Assembly (NCBI GenBank): GCA_028095005.1
Contig: CM051461.1
Location: 166,380,574-166,444,573 of the forward strand
Direction: 5' to 3'
Length of the DNA: 64,000 nucleotides
From: Rhynchospora pubera
Taxonomy: Eukaryota; Streptophyta; Magnoliopsida; Poales; Cyperaceae
Below are positions 11,742 through 23,696 of the stretch, one piece after another. Under the pieces are notes generated by a model, which saw nothing but the letters and a program-made list of their open reading frames with translations, ran no database searches and was not told the origin of the DNA. Position numbers and translations under genes: made by a program. Every line of letters starts with the position of its first letter. Position 1 is the first letter of the stretch.

Positions 11742-14700
11742 ATGGATCTGAGGGAGAAGTACATGTTTGACTATTCAAGAATATCAGATGAATTTGTTGG
11801 ACTTGTTGATGAGTTCATAAAATGTGCAGAAGAACATCGAAAGTTGACTGGAAAGCCCAGAATTTTATGTCCTTGTAAACACTGTCTGAACTTTGAGAGA
11901 CAAGATAGTAAAGTGATTAGATCACATCTGATTCAGCGTGGATGGATGACAACACCAAAATACCTCCGTTGGGTTTCACATGGAGAAAAATTGGAAGAAA
12001 ATTTAGATGCTGGAAGGAGCAATATTAATGTATTTGATGATTTTGAAAATATTGTACAAAATGATTGGGGGCATGATATAGAGGATAATGTAATAGTGGG
12101 TGATGATCATATAGAAAATTTAAGTGAACCGCAATATAATGATGACATTAGAGAAAATGATTTGGATGAAATGATGAATGAATTACCCAATGATTTTATT
12201 GATGATGTTCCTGATGTGTTTCAAAAGTTGGATGAAAACTCTCATATACCCTTATATCCTGGTTGCAATGAAGATAAATTCTCAAAAATAAAAACTGTTT
12301 TTAAGTTATATAACTTGAAAGCTAAAAACAATTGGAGCGATAAGAGTTTCACATCTTTGCTCGGTCTTTTGCGAGAAATGCTTCCAGCAGACAATACATT
12401 GCCAGATACAACTTATAAGGCCAAAAAATTATTATGTCCTTTGAAATTAGATATAGTGAAAATTGCAGCATGTCCGAATGATTGTATATTGTTTCGAAAT
12501 GAGTATGAGAACCTCCAGAAATGTCCAAAGTGTAATGCATCCCGGTATAGACAAAGGGACGGTGATTTGGATGACGAAGAAGATAGTCCATGGAAGAAGA
12601 AACCAGCTGCGAAAACATTGTGGTATCTACCTATAATACAAATTCCTGCGAAAAGATAGTCTAGAAATTTGAGATTGGGATTGTGCACGGACGGAATGAA
12701 TCCTTACGGTCTCATGAGTACCAACCGAAGTGTCTGGCCAGTTTTGTTGGTTATTTACAACCTTCCTCCCTGGTTATGCATGAAAAGAAAATATCTTATG
12801 ATGCCGTTGCTCATTTCTGGTCCAAAACAACCCGGAAACGATATAGATGTCTACTTGGCTCCGTTAATAGAGGACCTTGATAGGTTGTGGAAGGACGGAG
12901 TGAAGGTCTTTGATGCGCATTCCAGAAGTCATTTCACCTTACGTGCGATGATATTTTGCACAATTAATGACTTTTCCGCGTACGGGAACTTGTCGGGTTA
13001 TAGGAACAAAGGAGAAAAGGCATGTCCTGTTTGCATGGAGGAAACACATTCGATATGGCTATCGAATTGTAGAAAAACAGTCTATTTGGGACACCGTAGA
13101 TTTCTAAGTCGTCATCACCCATACCGTCGGGCACCTTATAGGAACAAATTTGATGGCAACACCGAAACCCGCCGGGCACCTATACCAAAATCTGGAAGAC
13201 AGACTTATGAAAGTGTTAAGGATCTTAAAATTCAGATGGGGAAACCATTTGTGAATAGAATTCCAGAAAAGAGTTCTTGGAAGAAGAAGTCTATATTCTG
13301 GGACCTTGAATACTGGACTTATCTGGATGTCAGACATTGTTTGGATGCGATGCATATAATCAAGAACATTTGTGAAAATCTGGTTACTTTGATTTTAAAT
13401 CCTCAAGGAAAAGTGGATAATGTTAATGTGAGAAAAGACATGATAGAAATGGGAATTCGACTGGAACTAGCTGCAAAGGAAGACAATAGTAAGAAACGGG
13501 ATTGGTTACCTAATGCTGTTTATACTTTAACTAAGAAAGAGAAACTCAGTTTGTTGGAGTGTTTGAGGTCTATTAGGGTTCCAACTGGTTATTCCTCCAA
13601 TATTTCACGAAAGGTATCTACAAAGGATATGAAATTGATTGGAATGAAGTCACACGATTATCACGTGTTGTTAACCCAGTTGCTTCCGGTTGCAATCCGA
13701 GCATGTTTTAAAGAAGAAGTTCGAAATTCTATCACTAAGTTGTGTTTCTTCTTCAATAAAATCTGCTCTAAAGTGATCGATCCTGAAAAACTTACTCAGT
13801 TGGAAACTGATGCGGTTCAGACCATATGTGAGTTGGAAATGCACTTTCCCCCCTCGTTCTTCGTTGTAATGGTGCATTTGACCATTCATTTAGTCAGAGA
13901 AATAAAACAGTGCGGTCCGATATTTTTGCGGTACATGTACCCTTTTGAAAGAGCAATGGGTCAGTTGAAAGGGTTAGTTCGAAGCAGATCTCGACCAGAA
14001 GGAAGCATAATTGAAGGATATGTTGCAGAAGAGATTATTGATTTTTATAATGATTATCTAGATGGAGTTCAACCTATTGGCCTGCCCAAAAATAGACACG
14101 AAGGTAGGCTCTTAGGAAAAAGCATAATTGGTATGAAAGTAATTACAATGGACCTTGCAAAGAGAGAAAAAGCTCATCTTAAAATTCTGCAACAAGTAGC
14201 TGTTGTGTCTCCTTATGTTAATGAACACATAGCCGAGTTGCGAGAGCAGAATCCTCAGAGATCAGAAAATTGGATTACCAAGGAACACAACAAAAGTTTT
14301 GTGAAATGGTTCAGAAACAAGGTCTCACTGTCCCGACCTTCAAATGAAACGGTGAAATGTCTTGCCAAAGGTCCCAACGCCAATGTGCACACTTATCAAG
14401 GTTACGACCTGAATGGTTTCACCTGGTATACAAAAAAACAAGATGGAAAAAGCACAGTACAAAACAGCGGAGTTACAATAGTAGCCATATCAAGTGATGG
14501 AACATCATCGGAGCCGTATTATGGTTGGATTGAAGAAATTTGGGAATTTGATTATAATGCATTTAAAATAGCAGTGTTTGAATGTAAATGGGTGCTCAAA
14601 AGCGGCGTGAAGACTGATAAAAACGGATTTGTAACCGTTGATTTAAAAAAATTGGGATATTCTGATGATCCTTTCATACTTGCAAACAAACAAGCAATGC

Positions 14701-15065
14701 AAGTTTTTTATATTGCTGACCCGGCTGACAAGGGACGACATGTGGTACTTCCCGGAAAAAGACGCATCGTTGGCGTTGAAGATGTCGTGGACGAAGAAGA
14801 ATATGATCAATTTGATGAAATAGCACTATTCTCCACAGGTATATATAATTAATTTTAAATCTGTAGAAAATAATTTACAGAATTAATATGAACAATTCGC
14901 GTTCCAATTGAAGAGTTAGCAAGTAATTTGCGTTCCAATATAATTATTATGTTCACAGGTATCGATGGGACACCGCAACCAATTGAAGAGTTAGCAAGTA
15001 ATTTGCGTTCCAATCAGGAAGAAGGCGTGTGGGTAGATCGACCGAAGTCACCAAAAAATAAATGA
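11742..15065 (+). pseudogene. CACTA transposase (tnp2 family), disrupted
   Basis: It would catalyse element excision in the nucleus. The first part (11742-12659) opens MDLREKYMFDYSRISDEF and contains the transposase-associated domain with the CPCKHC zinc-binding-like motif, then RWVSHGE. The frame stops at TAG 12657-12659 and continues in the same frame from 12660 to 14838, covering the rest of tnp2 (LPPWLCMK, PGNDIDVYLAPL, ACPVC, LDAMHIIKN). The DUF4218 region follows (HLVREIKQCGPIFLRYMYPFERAMG), then DUF4216 (YGWIEEIWEFDY). A short last exon (14959-15065) follows a 120-base intron with GT-AG ends. At the stop, about 40-50 residues normally present between the IPRLKR-like and RLGLxxDGxNP motifs are missing. 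That marks a deletion, so readthrough alone would not restore a normal protein. The first ATG at 11742 is preferred over the upstream TTG frame extension. Confidence 0.88.
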
Positions 15066-15212
15066 ATTCGAATTTGTAATTAAGATTATGTGACCAAGTT
15101 TGTAATAAATATTTGAAAAGATTATCTGATCTGTTATTAGAATGATATTTTCAATTCATATTTGTAATTTTATAATCAAATACAAAAAAAAATGTGGCCA
15201 GAATTTGAATTT

Positions 15213-15502
15213 ATCTTTAGTACCGGTTTTTGTCTAAAAACCGGTACTAAAGATCATGCGAATTTAAAACGTCGCGATCTTTAGTACCGGTTTTTAGTCT
15301 AAGAACCGGTACTAAAGATCAACAATTAATTTAAAAGAAAATTAGATATATTTGTAAAGGTGGGTCCCACTTAAACGGACAAAATTGGGGAATATCTTTA
15401 GTACCGGTTTTTGTCTAAAAACCGGTACTAAAGATCATGTGAATTTAAAACGTCGCGATCTTTAGTACCGGTTTTTAGTCTAAGAACCGGTACTAAAGAT
15501 CA
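15213..15502. repeat. Internal tandem pair of 181-base repeats
   Basis: A block starting ATCTTTAGTACCGG at 15213 recurs at 15394 with nearly the same sequence. Each copy holds two hairpins whose arms are the AGTACCGGTTTTT motif of the subterminal regions. The pair sits between the transposase and the second gene region. It could be a duplicated regulatory site or the scar of a nested related terminus. Confidence 0.85.
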
Positions 15503-15539
15503 AACCCTATTTTTTTAATATATAACCCGTCCCCCCCCC

Positions 15540-16010
15540 TCAAAATCCCCGTCCGAAACTCTCGATCTCCTTCTCTCTGAAACCCTAGCTCTTCACTCTC
15601 GTCCGAAACCCTAGCTCTTCCCTCTCGATCTCCTTCTCTCTTCCTTCGACAGCGACAACACTCTTCCCTCTTCCCTCTCGATCTTCCTCTCTGCCCTGTA
15701 AGTCTCTCACTCTCTCTCTCTACCTCTCTTCCCTCTTCCCTCTCGATCTCCTTCTCTCTGCCTCTCTGTCATTTCTCTCTCTACCCCTCTTTCTCTCTCT
15801 GAACTGACCTCTCCTCCTTTCTCTCTCTCCCTTCCACAGCCGAGAGCCGACAGCCCCTCGCTCCCTTTCTCCGACAGAACCTCCCTCTCTCTCCCCCTTC
15901 CAAAGATCGCGACAGCGAAGAGCCGACGGCAGCGACCGCGACAGCCAAGAGCCGACAGCACCTCTCTCTCTCTCCCTAAGAAGGTATCATCTCTCTCTAT
16001 CTCTCTCTCT
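15540..16010. promoter_or_regulatory. CT-rich leader-like stretch before the second CACTA gene
   Basis: Long pyrimidine-rich sequence with several AAACCCTAG words and TCTCTC runs, resembling plant promoter-proximal or 5' untranslated DNA. It precedes the frame at 16433. I see no clear TATA box, so the promoter reading is an inference. Confidence 0.35.
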
Positions 16011-16432
16011 TTCTATTTGCATTTGTGATTGAGAATTGATTGCATTAGTACTTACTGTTTAGTACTTACTGTTATGATGGTTAAGCCATTTTGTCATGAG
16101 GTTTGTTGAGGAGTCTTGCATCAGGAACTGTGCTTTTATCATTTAAGCATGTAAGTATCAGTTTATTACATGATAGATAGTGTATAAATATGTGACTGGG
16201 TCAATACTAGCTATTGCATACTTGATATTATCTCATGAGCATGAAAGAGTCTCAAAGTTTAAATGGAAATTTAATGTGTATATAAATTAATGTGTATATA
16301 AATTAATGTGTATATAAATTTAATGTGTATATAAATTAATGTGTATATAAATTTAATGTGTATATAAATTAATGTGTATATAAATTAAATTGAAATTTAA
16401 ATGGAAATGTTTATATAAATTAAAAGGTAGTA

Positions 16433-16750
16433 ATGGACAAATCGGAAGGAAGCAACCCAAAGGGGAATAAGGGGAAAAAATCTGTTGAACAAGTTTATGT
16501 CCGACAAAAGGACAAGAAGGAGACGGAGACGAAGACGGACACCAAGGCAGAGTTTGATGTCACTCGTCAGAGATACGTGTCTCAGTGGATGCGAGATAAG
16601 CCTCTCCCTAGGAGGTCTGTATCTGCTGTGAGGCGTTTTCCAGTCGGTTGCGGACGGACTCCTGCAGATTGGGAGGAGGTCCCAGAGGAGGTCCCAGAGG
16701 AGATGCCAGAGGAGGAGCCAGAGGAGATAGAGGAAGAAAAGAAGGAGTGA
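16433..16750 (+). CDS. Small acidic-tailed protein of the CACTA element
   Basis: The 105-residue frame starts MDKSEGSNPKGNKGKK. Its first 60 residues are lysine-rich and its last 25 are almost entirely acidic and proline (VPEEVPEEMPEEEPEE). I do not recognise a family. It lies between the CT-rich leader-like stretch and the Ulp1-like exons, so it may be the first exon of the same accessory gene. Basic-then-acidic composition suits a nuclear or DNA-associated protein, but this is only inference. The stop at 16748-16750 is clear. A splice donor within the frame cannot be excluded. Confidence 0.45.
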   Translation: MDKSEGSNPKGNKGKKSVEQVYVRQKDKKETETKTDTKAEFDVTRQRYVSQWMRDKPLPRRSVSAVRRFPVGCGRTPADWEEVPEEVPEEMPEEEPEEIEEEKKE

Positions 16751-17161
16751 ATTTAGGGTTTAATTTAGCGTTTAAGTGTTTGAATTGTTGTTTTAATTAT
16801 TATCTATGTTAATTTGAACCTTAATTTGTATGAACCTTATTATCTATGGATAGTAGATTCACTCCAATCGAACGAAGGCTACCAATCTCCAATTCTACGA
16901 AATTACGATCAGTAAGTTTAGACTTAACATATATATATATATATATAATGCATGTATGCATTGTTTAGTTATATACTAATATTTAGAAATGAATTTTCAT
17001 AATTTTATATTTAATTTTGCAGAGCTCTGTCAAGATTGGTCCAAGTTCCCAAGTTTGAAGTTCAAATGATTCCCGTACATAGTTCAATACTAATATATGT
17101 AGTTTCAACAATTTCGTAATTTATTTAATTTAAACTTAATAGTATTATTTTATGTTCTTGT

Positions 17162-17503
17162 AGAGTCCACGACAACCAAACAATACAGATTGCGGCTTTT
17201 ATGCGATGACTTCGCTACGCAAGATCCTTGATCACTGCACGCTACATCCGGACCTACCATCGGTATGGATTAAGTTTAATTAACCTTAATGTATATATAT
17301 GAAAATGTTTTAAGGTTTATAATTTAGAGTTTAATGTATATTATATTGTGGAGTTTAGAGTTCATAGGTAACTAACTATATGAAATGCCAATAAAATGCA
17401 GTTTTTGCAACCTATGGGGAAGCGTTATAGCGAGGACGAGATTAATTTTACTGTAAATGAGTGGTTCGGCTTTTTACTTGGACATTTAGGTGCTAATAAT
17501 TGA
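17162..17503 (+). pseudogene. Ulp1-like cysteine peptidase remnant
   Basis: Two short exons are readable. The first (about 17162 to 17265) encodes SPRQPNNTDCGFYAMTSLRK. The Q and C of the QxNxxDCGxY core are the oxyanion-hole and nucleophile residues of Ulp1/SENP-type (C48) deSUMOylating peptidases. The second (about 17402-17503, after a GT-AG intron) encodes LQPMGKRYSEDEINFTVNEWFGFLLGHLG and then stops. The catalytic His and Asp region expected upstream is not recognisable. A nearby stretch, 17015-17080, may be part of another exon. Several plant CACTA and Mutator-like families carry captured Ulp1-like genes. Here the gene is partial and probably inactive. Confidence 0.6.
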
Positions 17504-18218
17504 TGACTACAAAATTTGTGATATTAATATATTAGATGTTATGATAAATGTTAATTTGCATGTGATTTGATAATTATTATTGTGTGTATGATGCATGTGA
17601 TATGTAAATTGCTGGTACATATCGGTATTCTTAATTGATGGCTAGCAAAAATGGCGCTAGCCCCAGAAACAAAAATAATTTTTTTTTATATTGATTATTA
17701 TTAGTACCGGTTTTTAATAATAAACCGGTACTGAAGAGAAATTTAGTACCGGTTTTTAGACTAAAAACCGGTACTAATGATACCAAATTTTTTTTATTTT
17801 TAAAATAAAACAGTTTGCTAACATTAGTACCGGTTTTTATTTAAAAACCGGTACTAAAAGTATGATTTTTAGTACCGATTTTTATTAAAAAACCGGTACT
17901 AATGTTAGCCGCTGGTTTCCCCCGCAAATTGGGTCCTGTCTTCAGTACCGCCTATTTAGTACCGGTTTTTAAATATCTTTAGCACCCCCTATTATTAGTA
18001 CCACTGCAAAACCGGTACTAAAAATTCATAATAAACCGGTACTAAAAAAATAATATGGCGTAGTGCATCTTTGCGACTTTGCCTGTATTGTAGTTGTCAT
18101 ATTTAATTTTATCATTGAACTATAATTTATTTCATTCTAATTCAAAGGACTCGCAGATAATGCTCAGCAGGAGAAGTTGAGTCTTGTACTTTTCAAATTC
18201 ATTTCAACTATTGTATTT

Positions 18219-18624
18219 AGAAAGTTTAATATGTACTATAGTGCATAGGGAGTTCTATGCACCGTGGGGTTTTTTTGGAGTATTTTTATAAATTGACAAA
18301 TCTAATTTAACCAATCTAATCTACATATTGAAATCTCATAGCAAACTAAATTTTATAATTTTTGAGATTTTATTACTATTTTTTCCGAATTTTTTAAAAC
18401 ATGTCATTTTTGAAATGTTGTAAATAGTATAACATTCCAAAAATGGCAAAAAATTCGAAAAAATAGTAATAAAATATAAAAAATTGTAAAATTTGATTTT
18501 CTATGAGATTTCAATATGTAGATTAGATTGGTTAAATTACATTTGTCAATTTATAAAACTAACTCTGAAAAAATCCGCGGTGCATAGAAAGCTCTATGCA
18601 CTATAGTGCCTATTAAACTTTCTC
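18219..18624. repeat. MITE-like inverted-repeat element, about 405 bp
   Basis: Left end AGAAAGTTTAATATGTAC followed by TATAGTGCATAG matches the reverse complement of the right end (GAGAAAGTTTAATAGGCAC then TATAGTGCATAG). Pairing continues through ACAAATCTAATTTAACC and AGAAATCTCATA-like sequence, so nearly the whole unit can fold on itself. No target duplication was settled. It lies 150 bases outside the CACTA right end. Confidence 0.65.
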
Positions 18625-19620
18625 ATTTTTTTAGTATAAATTTGTCTGTCTAATTTACCTTGAATTCTGATGTGCTGTATAGAATTTTTTTCCCTTTCCC
18701 GAGGGAATCCTGTATAGTTCGCACCTTAATTATATATTTATATACAAATTGAAATTCCTTTTAATTTCTTTTGTAACAATTAATATATATTCAAATTTAT
18801 TTCAGATGAAATGGATATTTATTCCTCATAACGTATATTTACTCCTAATTGATAGCTACAATGTATACTTATCCACACTCATTAAGTTTCTAAACATTAA
18901 TCGTAATAGTTTATTATCCCGATGTCTTTTTCAATTCCATAATGTCAGCAATAACCTTGCTTGAATACGAGGTTGCTTAAGTTAGTCATTTAAACATTCC
19001 TAGTATAATTCAAGATAAGAATCAAAGTTTTTATTTTATAAGCTCATCACTTTACATTGCAATGTCGTATTATTGTATTCACACGGGAGTAAAATAAATA
19101 TAAATGTGATAAATTTTATAAATTTATATTAAGAAGTCATGAAAAACAAATTGAAAATCTGTATGTATAAGTTGAATTTTAACTATCTCACTTATTTAAC
19201 AAATGAATTTTAATAATAGCGAAATTGATTTATGAAATATTTTGTATACTTTTAATTAATAGTATTTTAATGGTACAATCTACCTGCTTGTAATTTAAAT
19301 AGAATTTTTTATTTGTTGTCTATTTGGAAATGCTTACACTAATTATTATTCTTTCTATTCAATACATTATTCTCTATTATTCAACGGATAAAAGTAAAAG
19401 TATATGTAAAGCTAAATCATAATAAATAAAGATAAAATTGCAATAAAATTAAATTTTAAGGAATATAAATGCAAAATATTTCTAACTTACGCCCTATTTA
19501 TTACATAATATTACTTCTTGTGTTTGTGTATAGCATTCCTCGAGGCCCTACTAACACTAGTGTGAAACCAAAATCGCAACTCTGTGTTAAAGCCGTTACT
19601 TTCGGGTTCGTTCTTTCCTT
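18625..19620. other. Gene-free AT-rich region upstream of the NAC gene
   Basis: Strongly AT-rich. No gene or repeat array is supported. The distal promoter of the NAC gene may lie here, but I recognise no specific site. Confidence 0.45.
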
Positions 19621-19640
19621 GCGCCTCCCTTACTAACTTC

Positions 19641-19648
19641 TATAAATA
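19641..19648 (+). promoter_or_regulatory. Probable TATA box of the NAC gene
   Basis: TATAAATA at 19641-19648 is followed after about 30 bases by a CT-rich stretch (CTCCCTTCACCTTCTTCTCG) typical of plant transcription starts. The long leader to the ATG at 20208 (about 540 bases) might contain an intron. The assignment rests on position and composition only. Confidence 0.5.
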
Positions 19649-20207
19649 CGCTTAACACCTCCATTTTGTCTCTACTCCCTTCACCTTCTTCTCGCTCTAG
19701 GTCTCCAACTTAGCTCAAATCTTACAAACCAACAATTTTACCAACTAGACTTCTGCTGTTGGATCGCTTTCAAGTCTAATTTCTAGTTCTTATTGAAAAT
19801 TTGGGAATTTCGGGCTTTTTAAACCGTGTTTTTTTTTTCCTTCCTCGATTTTACAAAATCCTCTGATAGTGGTTTTGGCGAACAAAAATTTAATTTAATT
19901 TCACAGAATATGATTGAAGTCTCGAAACATAGTAACATCTCGAGAAATAATTTTGCTTCAAAGAAACTCTCTGTCAAGAAAAGCTTCTATTTTTGGATAT
20001 TTCAAATCTTCAATCGATACTATTTTCCTCAATAACCAACATTATAAGATGTTTTTAATTAGATTAGCAATATATTAATTGTACATTATCAATAATTCGA
20101 ATATATTGTACTGGCTTCTTGGGTCTTTTTAACCCCAAGTTTCATTGTTATATATTCGGTTTTCCTTTTTTTATAAATTTCGAATTTCGTTTCCTTTATT
20201 TCTGGAA

Positions 20208-23200
20208 ATGGGGGCTTTAACTCTGCCACCTGGTTTCCGGTTCCATCCTACTGATGATGAATTGATTGGATACTACTTGAAGAGAAAAGTTGAAGGTCTT
20301 CATATTGAGCTGGAAGTAATTCCAGTTATTGATTTGTACAAGTTTGAGCCATGGGAGTTGCCAGGTAACCACTTCTACCTTTCTGTTTGTTCAAATGCCA
20401 ATTACTTTTTTTATAAGAAAAAGAAAGGGTCAAAGTTTTCTAATTTTTTCAAAATTAAATGTCTACAAGAATTCATGGGGTTTCAAACCCACAAACTCCA
20501 TTCAAACTGTGTTGCCTTTCGCCCCTAATTAAATATCAGTAATTAAATTCCACATCCAACAAAGAAATTTAATTTGGAGTGCAGTTTGATCTTTCCCCCA
20601 TTTTTTAAACAATACAAAACAAACAAAGCAGTAGCACAAAAAGGACACAGCTGAGAATGAGTTTGTGGCAGGTAATTTAACTTGGTTTCAGATCTGAAAT
20701 TTGGAATGTTTCTTAAGACTATATATTTTTCTTTGATATATTTTTTTCCTTAATTATATGCTCAATCTAGGCATTGCTAATTAAGGCTCCAAAGCAAAAC
20801 TTCAATTCATGATATGGAATTGGAAAACATCACAAAATGCAAACTTTGGTAATATTAACTTATTGGTAGCTAGACTCTGGGATCCAATGCAATAATGTCT
20901 AAAACAACCAAAAGTCCATTATTTTATAATTATTTAAGATAAATAGAATCGAGTCTTCCAACTTTAAATATTCATTAGAGAAGTAGTTAGATTTGAGAAT
21001 GGTCGACCTCCAACTCAAAATATATATATTGTCCTTAAACATACGAGACCAAACACAATTTTTTCCATTCTTAGGTATTTTTTTTTAAATAAATGGATTT
21101 TTAAATTATGTCTGCTGGCCGCGGGAATGTAGCAAAAAGTCTGTTAAGAATAAGGAAACTAGCCACTACATACTAAGTAAAAGAATCATCTTTTCTTTTT
21201 GAAGCCTCCAACCGTTGGCAAGCATCTATTCTTTCTTTCCACTATATAGGTCGGTTCTAGATAGATTTAGAAAAGTCATTTCATCAAGGATAGTACAATT
21301 TTTTCATTCCATTTGTCATACAAAAGTCAAGCTCGAGGAATATATATTTTTGTATAAGAAGAATACAATTTTTCAGGAAAAGCGGAAGCAAAACAGCTTT
21401 CATTTTTTTTTTTTTTTTGGGGGGGGGGGGGGGGTGGTCCGCGTTAGCAAATTACTCCCATTTTCTAATATTTTCTTAAGACAAAATATTATTCGAAATA
21501 TGCATTCGTGTAATCACTCTTAGTATGAGAAAAGGAGGATCATTGGTCCTTTTATTATGGGTTAGGTACCCAGGATCCAATTAGGGACTTTCTTAACAAA
21601 TATACAGCGCTTGCTATTATTGGATTGAGCTACTCTGTTAATGAATCTCTACCCTTCTATTATTTTTACTTCTAAATGTGCATGTGCATCATTCATGTGA
21701 CATTGTTTATGCCAATTAGTTGGCTCTGCTAATTACCATATGTAGTGTACTGTGTATATCATAACTGCAATTACTATTTATCAAAAGTGGCACATTGGGT
21801 GAACTAAACAGAATTTGTCAAAATTGCATGTGAAATTAAGAACGCTAATTAACTGATTAATTACTCAACAGAAGTACAGAACATGTATTAGCTGCAACTT
21901 GTGTGACCTTCCTTATTTTCTGAACGGAAAAGAAGTTGACTCATTAGCTATCTTTTCCCCCATTGCAGATAAATCTTTTCTCCCAAAAAAAGATTCAGAG
22001 TGGTTCTTCTTCTGTCCCCGGGATAGGAAGTACCCGAATGGCACACGCACCAATCGTGCAACTGCTGTCGGATACTGGAAGGCCACTGGCAAGGACCGAA
22101 AAATTGCATGTGAACCCGCAACCTTCGGGCTCAGAAAGACCCTAGTTTTTTATAAGGGTCGAGCTCCCGGTGGAGAGCGTACAGACTGGATCATGCATGA
22201 GTACCGCCTCTGCGAAAATCTCTCACATGGATGCAATAACTTTTTGGTACTTACATATATCTTAATCTGTCCTTTTTAGCTTAGTTCATTTATGTTACTC
22301 TTTTATTTTAAATATTCACTTCATCAATAATCTAGATGTTATTCGGCAATATGGTTGTTAGGTTTTGGTACCGGGATCTAACTATAAAAACGGCATGTTT
22401 GTATATATGCTCTTAATTAATTAGTGCGTTTCATAAATTACTAATACCATATAATTAGCAAACTGTGCTTTTATGTAATCACTTCACAAATACAGGGTGC
22501 TTATGCGCTATGCCATGTGGTGAAGAGGCACAACGACAACAATGGACAAAAGGTAGCTTCATCGATTGGATTACCTGCTAACACCAAGAGATGCTTCAGC
22601 AACTTTGAAGTATCCACTAGCCCAGAAGGAAGTTCTTCTGCCATGACGGATCAATTTAACAGAAGCATTGCCTCGACACCTGCCTATTCTATGAATTCTC
22701 CTCTTGAAATTGCAAGAACGGAGATTCAGACACTGCCTAACTCAAATTCTTTAAAGGTACAACTTGCCATTATTATTTGAGAAATTAGGAGATTTGTATA
22801 GTATTTTGTCTATGCATTTCACAAGAAAAATAGTATTCAATTGAAACAACAGAGCAACACATACTAACTCCGGATTTCCCAATCGAGTGGATAAAATATC
22901 TCTAAAATTCAATAAATTCAATATATAATTTATCTTATTCTGTATATTTGCAGTTTCCTTTGGCAAACGAAGACACGTATGACTTAATGGCGACTGATAA
23001 TGGGCTTCCTAATTTGATGGAATTAAACCCAAACCCTGACTGGACTTCAATGCCCCCACCATCTTCCTTCAGTTTCTTAGGAGAAGATAATTCACTCACT
23101 TGTGTGTCACAGTCAAGTGACATACATCCTTTAGTTCCAACAACTCCGATGCAAGCAATGCAGATGTTTAACAATGTGGACAGTTTTTTGCAAGATGAAA

Positions 23201-23696
23201 CCTTTGATTTAGATACACTGAAATATCCATTTGAATCTTCCAGTGGTACGCTATTTGTCAGTTCACCACATAAATTTATTTTTTCCCTGACATATAAAGT
23301 TTACACAAAGAAAACAAATGCTAATTTTTTATGTAGTATTTTGTATTTGTTTCAGAAATGTCTTGATACCATTCAAAGTAATTGAACTATCCTCAATTCC
23401 TTTCAGGCTAGTCATAGATAATCAAATAATATGGTTAACCACTCAATCTATTAAAGAAGTTTTAGAAAATCATAAGAAAAATAAGAGAGAGACGCATTTA
23501 TTAGAATCACAGCAAGAGGATCGGAATTCACACAAAAACTTCAAGATGTCTGATAATTTTCTTTACAATAATTTGTATAATTTTAGGTGTTGATAATTGG
23601 AATACGATGTCTACTATGGCGCTTTGCAGACAAGCAAGTGAAGATGATGTTGGCATGTGGCTGCAAGAAGATAACATGTTCATCATGATAAATTAA
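20208..23696 (+). CDS. NAC-domain transcription factor
   Basis: Nuclear DNA-binding regulator of the plant NAC family. Five exons fit in frame: 20208-20364, 21969-22246, 22496-22756, 22954-23245 and 23587-23696, giving 365 residues. The five NAC subdomains are in order. A is LPPGFRFHPTDDELIGYYL (residues 6-24) and B is VIDLYKFEPWELP. C is EWFFFCPRDRKYPNGTRTNRA then GYWKATGKDR. D is GLRKTLVFYKGRAPGGERTDWIMHEYRL and E is GAYALCHVVKR, the last being split by intron 2. The C-terminal 200 residues are Ser/Asn/acidic-rich and end WLQEDNMFIMIN, as expected for a variable activation region. No membrane anchor is seen. Intron 1 is long (1.6 kb). The first ATG immediately precedes the NAC domain. The exact orthologue is not assigned. 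Confidence 0.92.
21404..21434 (+). repeat. Poly-T/poly-G run in NAC intron 1
   Basis: About 18 T bases followed by about 16 G bases. Such a run is prone to length error in assembly and could form a G-quadruplex. It has no bearing on the coding sequence. Confidence 0.9.

Larger units (their letters stand above)
10692..18065 (+). mobile_element. Complete CACTA (En/Spm) transposon, 7.4 kb
   Basis: The element starts CACTACGCCAAAAAAAAG at 10692 and ends with the reverse complement of CACTACGCC at 18065. It is flanked by a 3-base target duplication CAT (10689-10691 and 18066-18068), as expected for CACTA elements. Subterminal hairpins built on TTAGTACCGGTTTTT occupy about 10710-10970 and 17697-18050. 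Inside, in order, are a hairpin (11424-11657), a tnp2-type transposase with lesions (11742-15065), an internal pair of 181-base repeats made of the same hairpin motif (15213-15502), a CT-rich leader-like stretch, a small acidic frame (16433-16750) and exons of a Ulp1-like peptidase (17162-17503). Borders are firm. The element is probably not autonomous, because the transposase has an in-frame stop and lacks a conserved block. Confidence 0.93.

Noticed and set aside
20145..20528. 127-codon frame starting before the NAC gene and running past exon 1
   Set aside because: After residue E-L-P it enters intron 1 (GTAACC donor at 20365). The upstream part precedes the true ATG at 20208.
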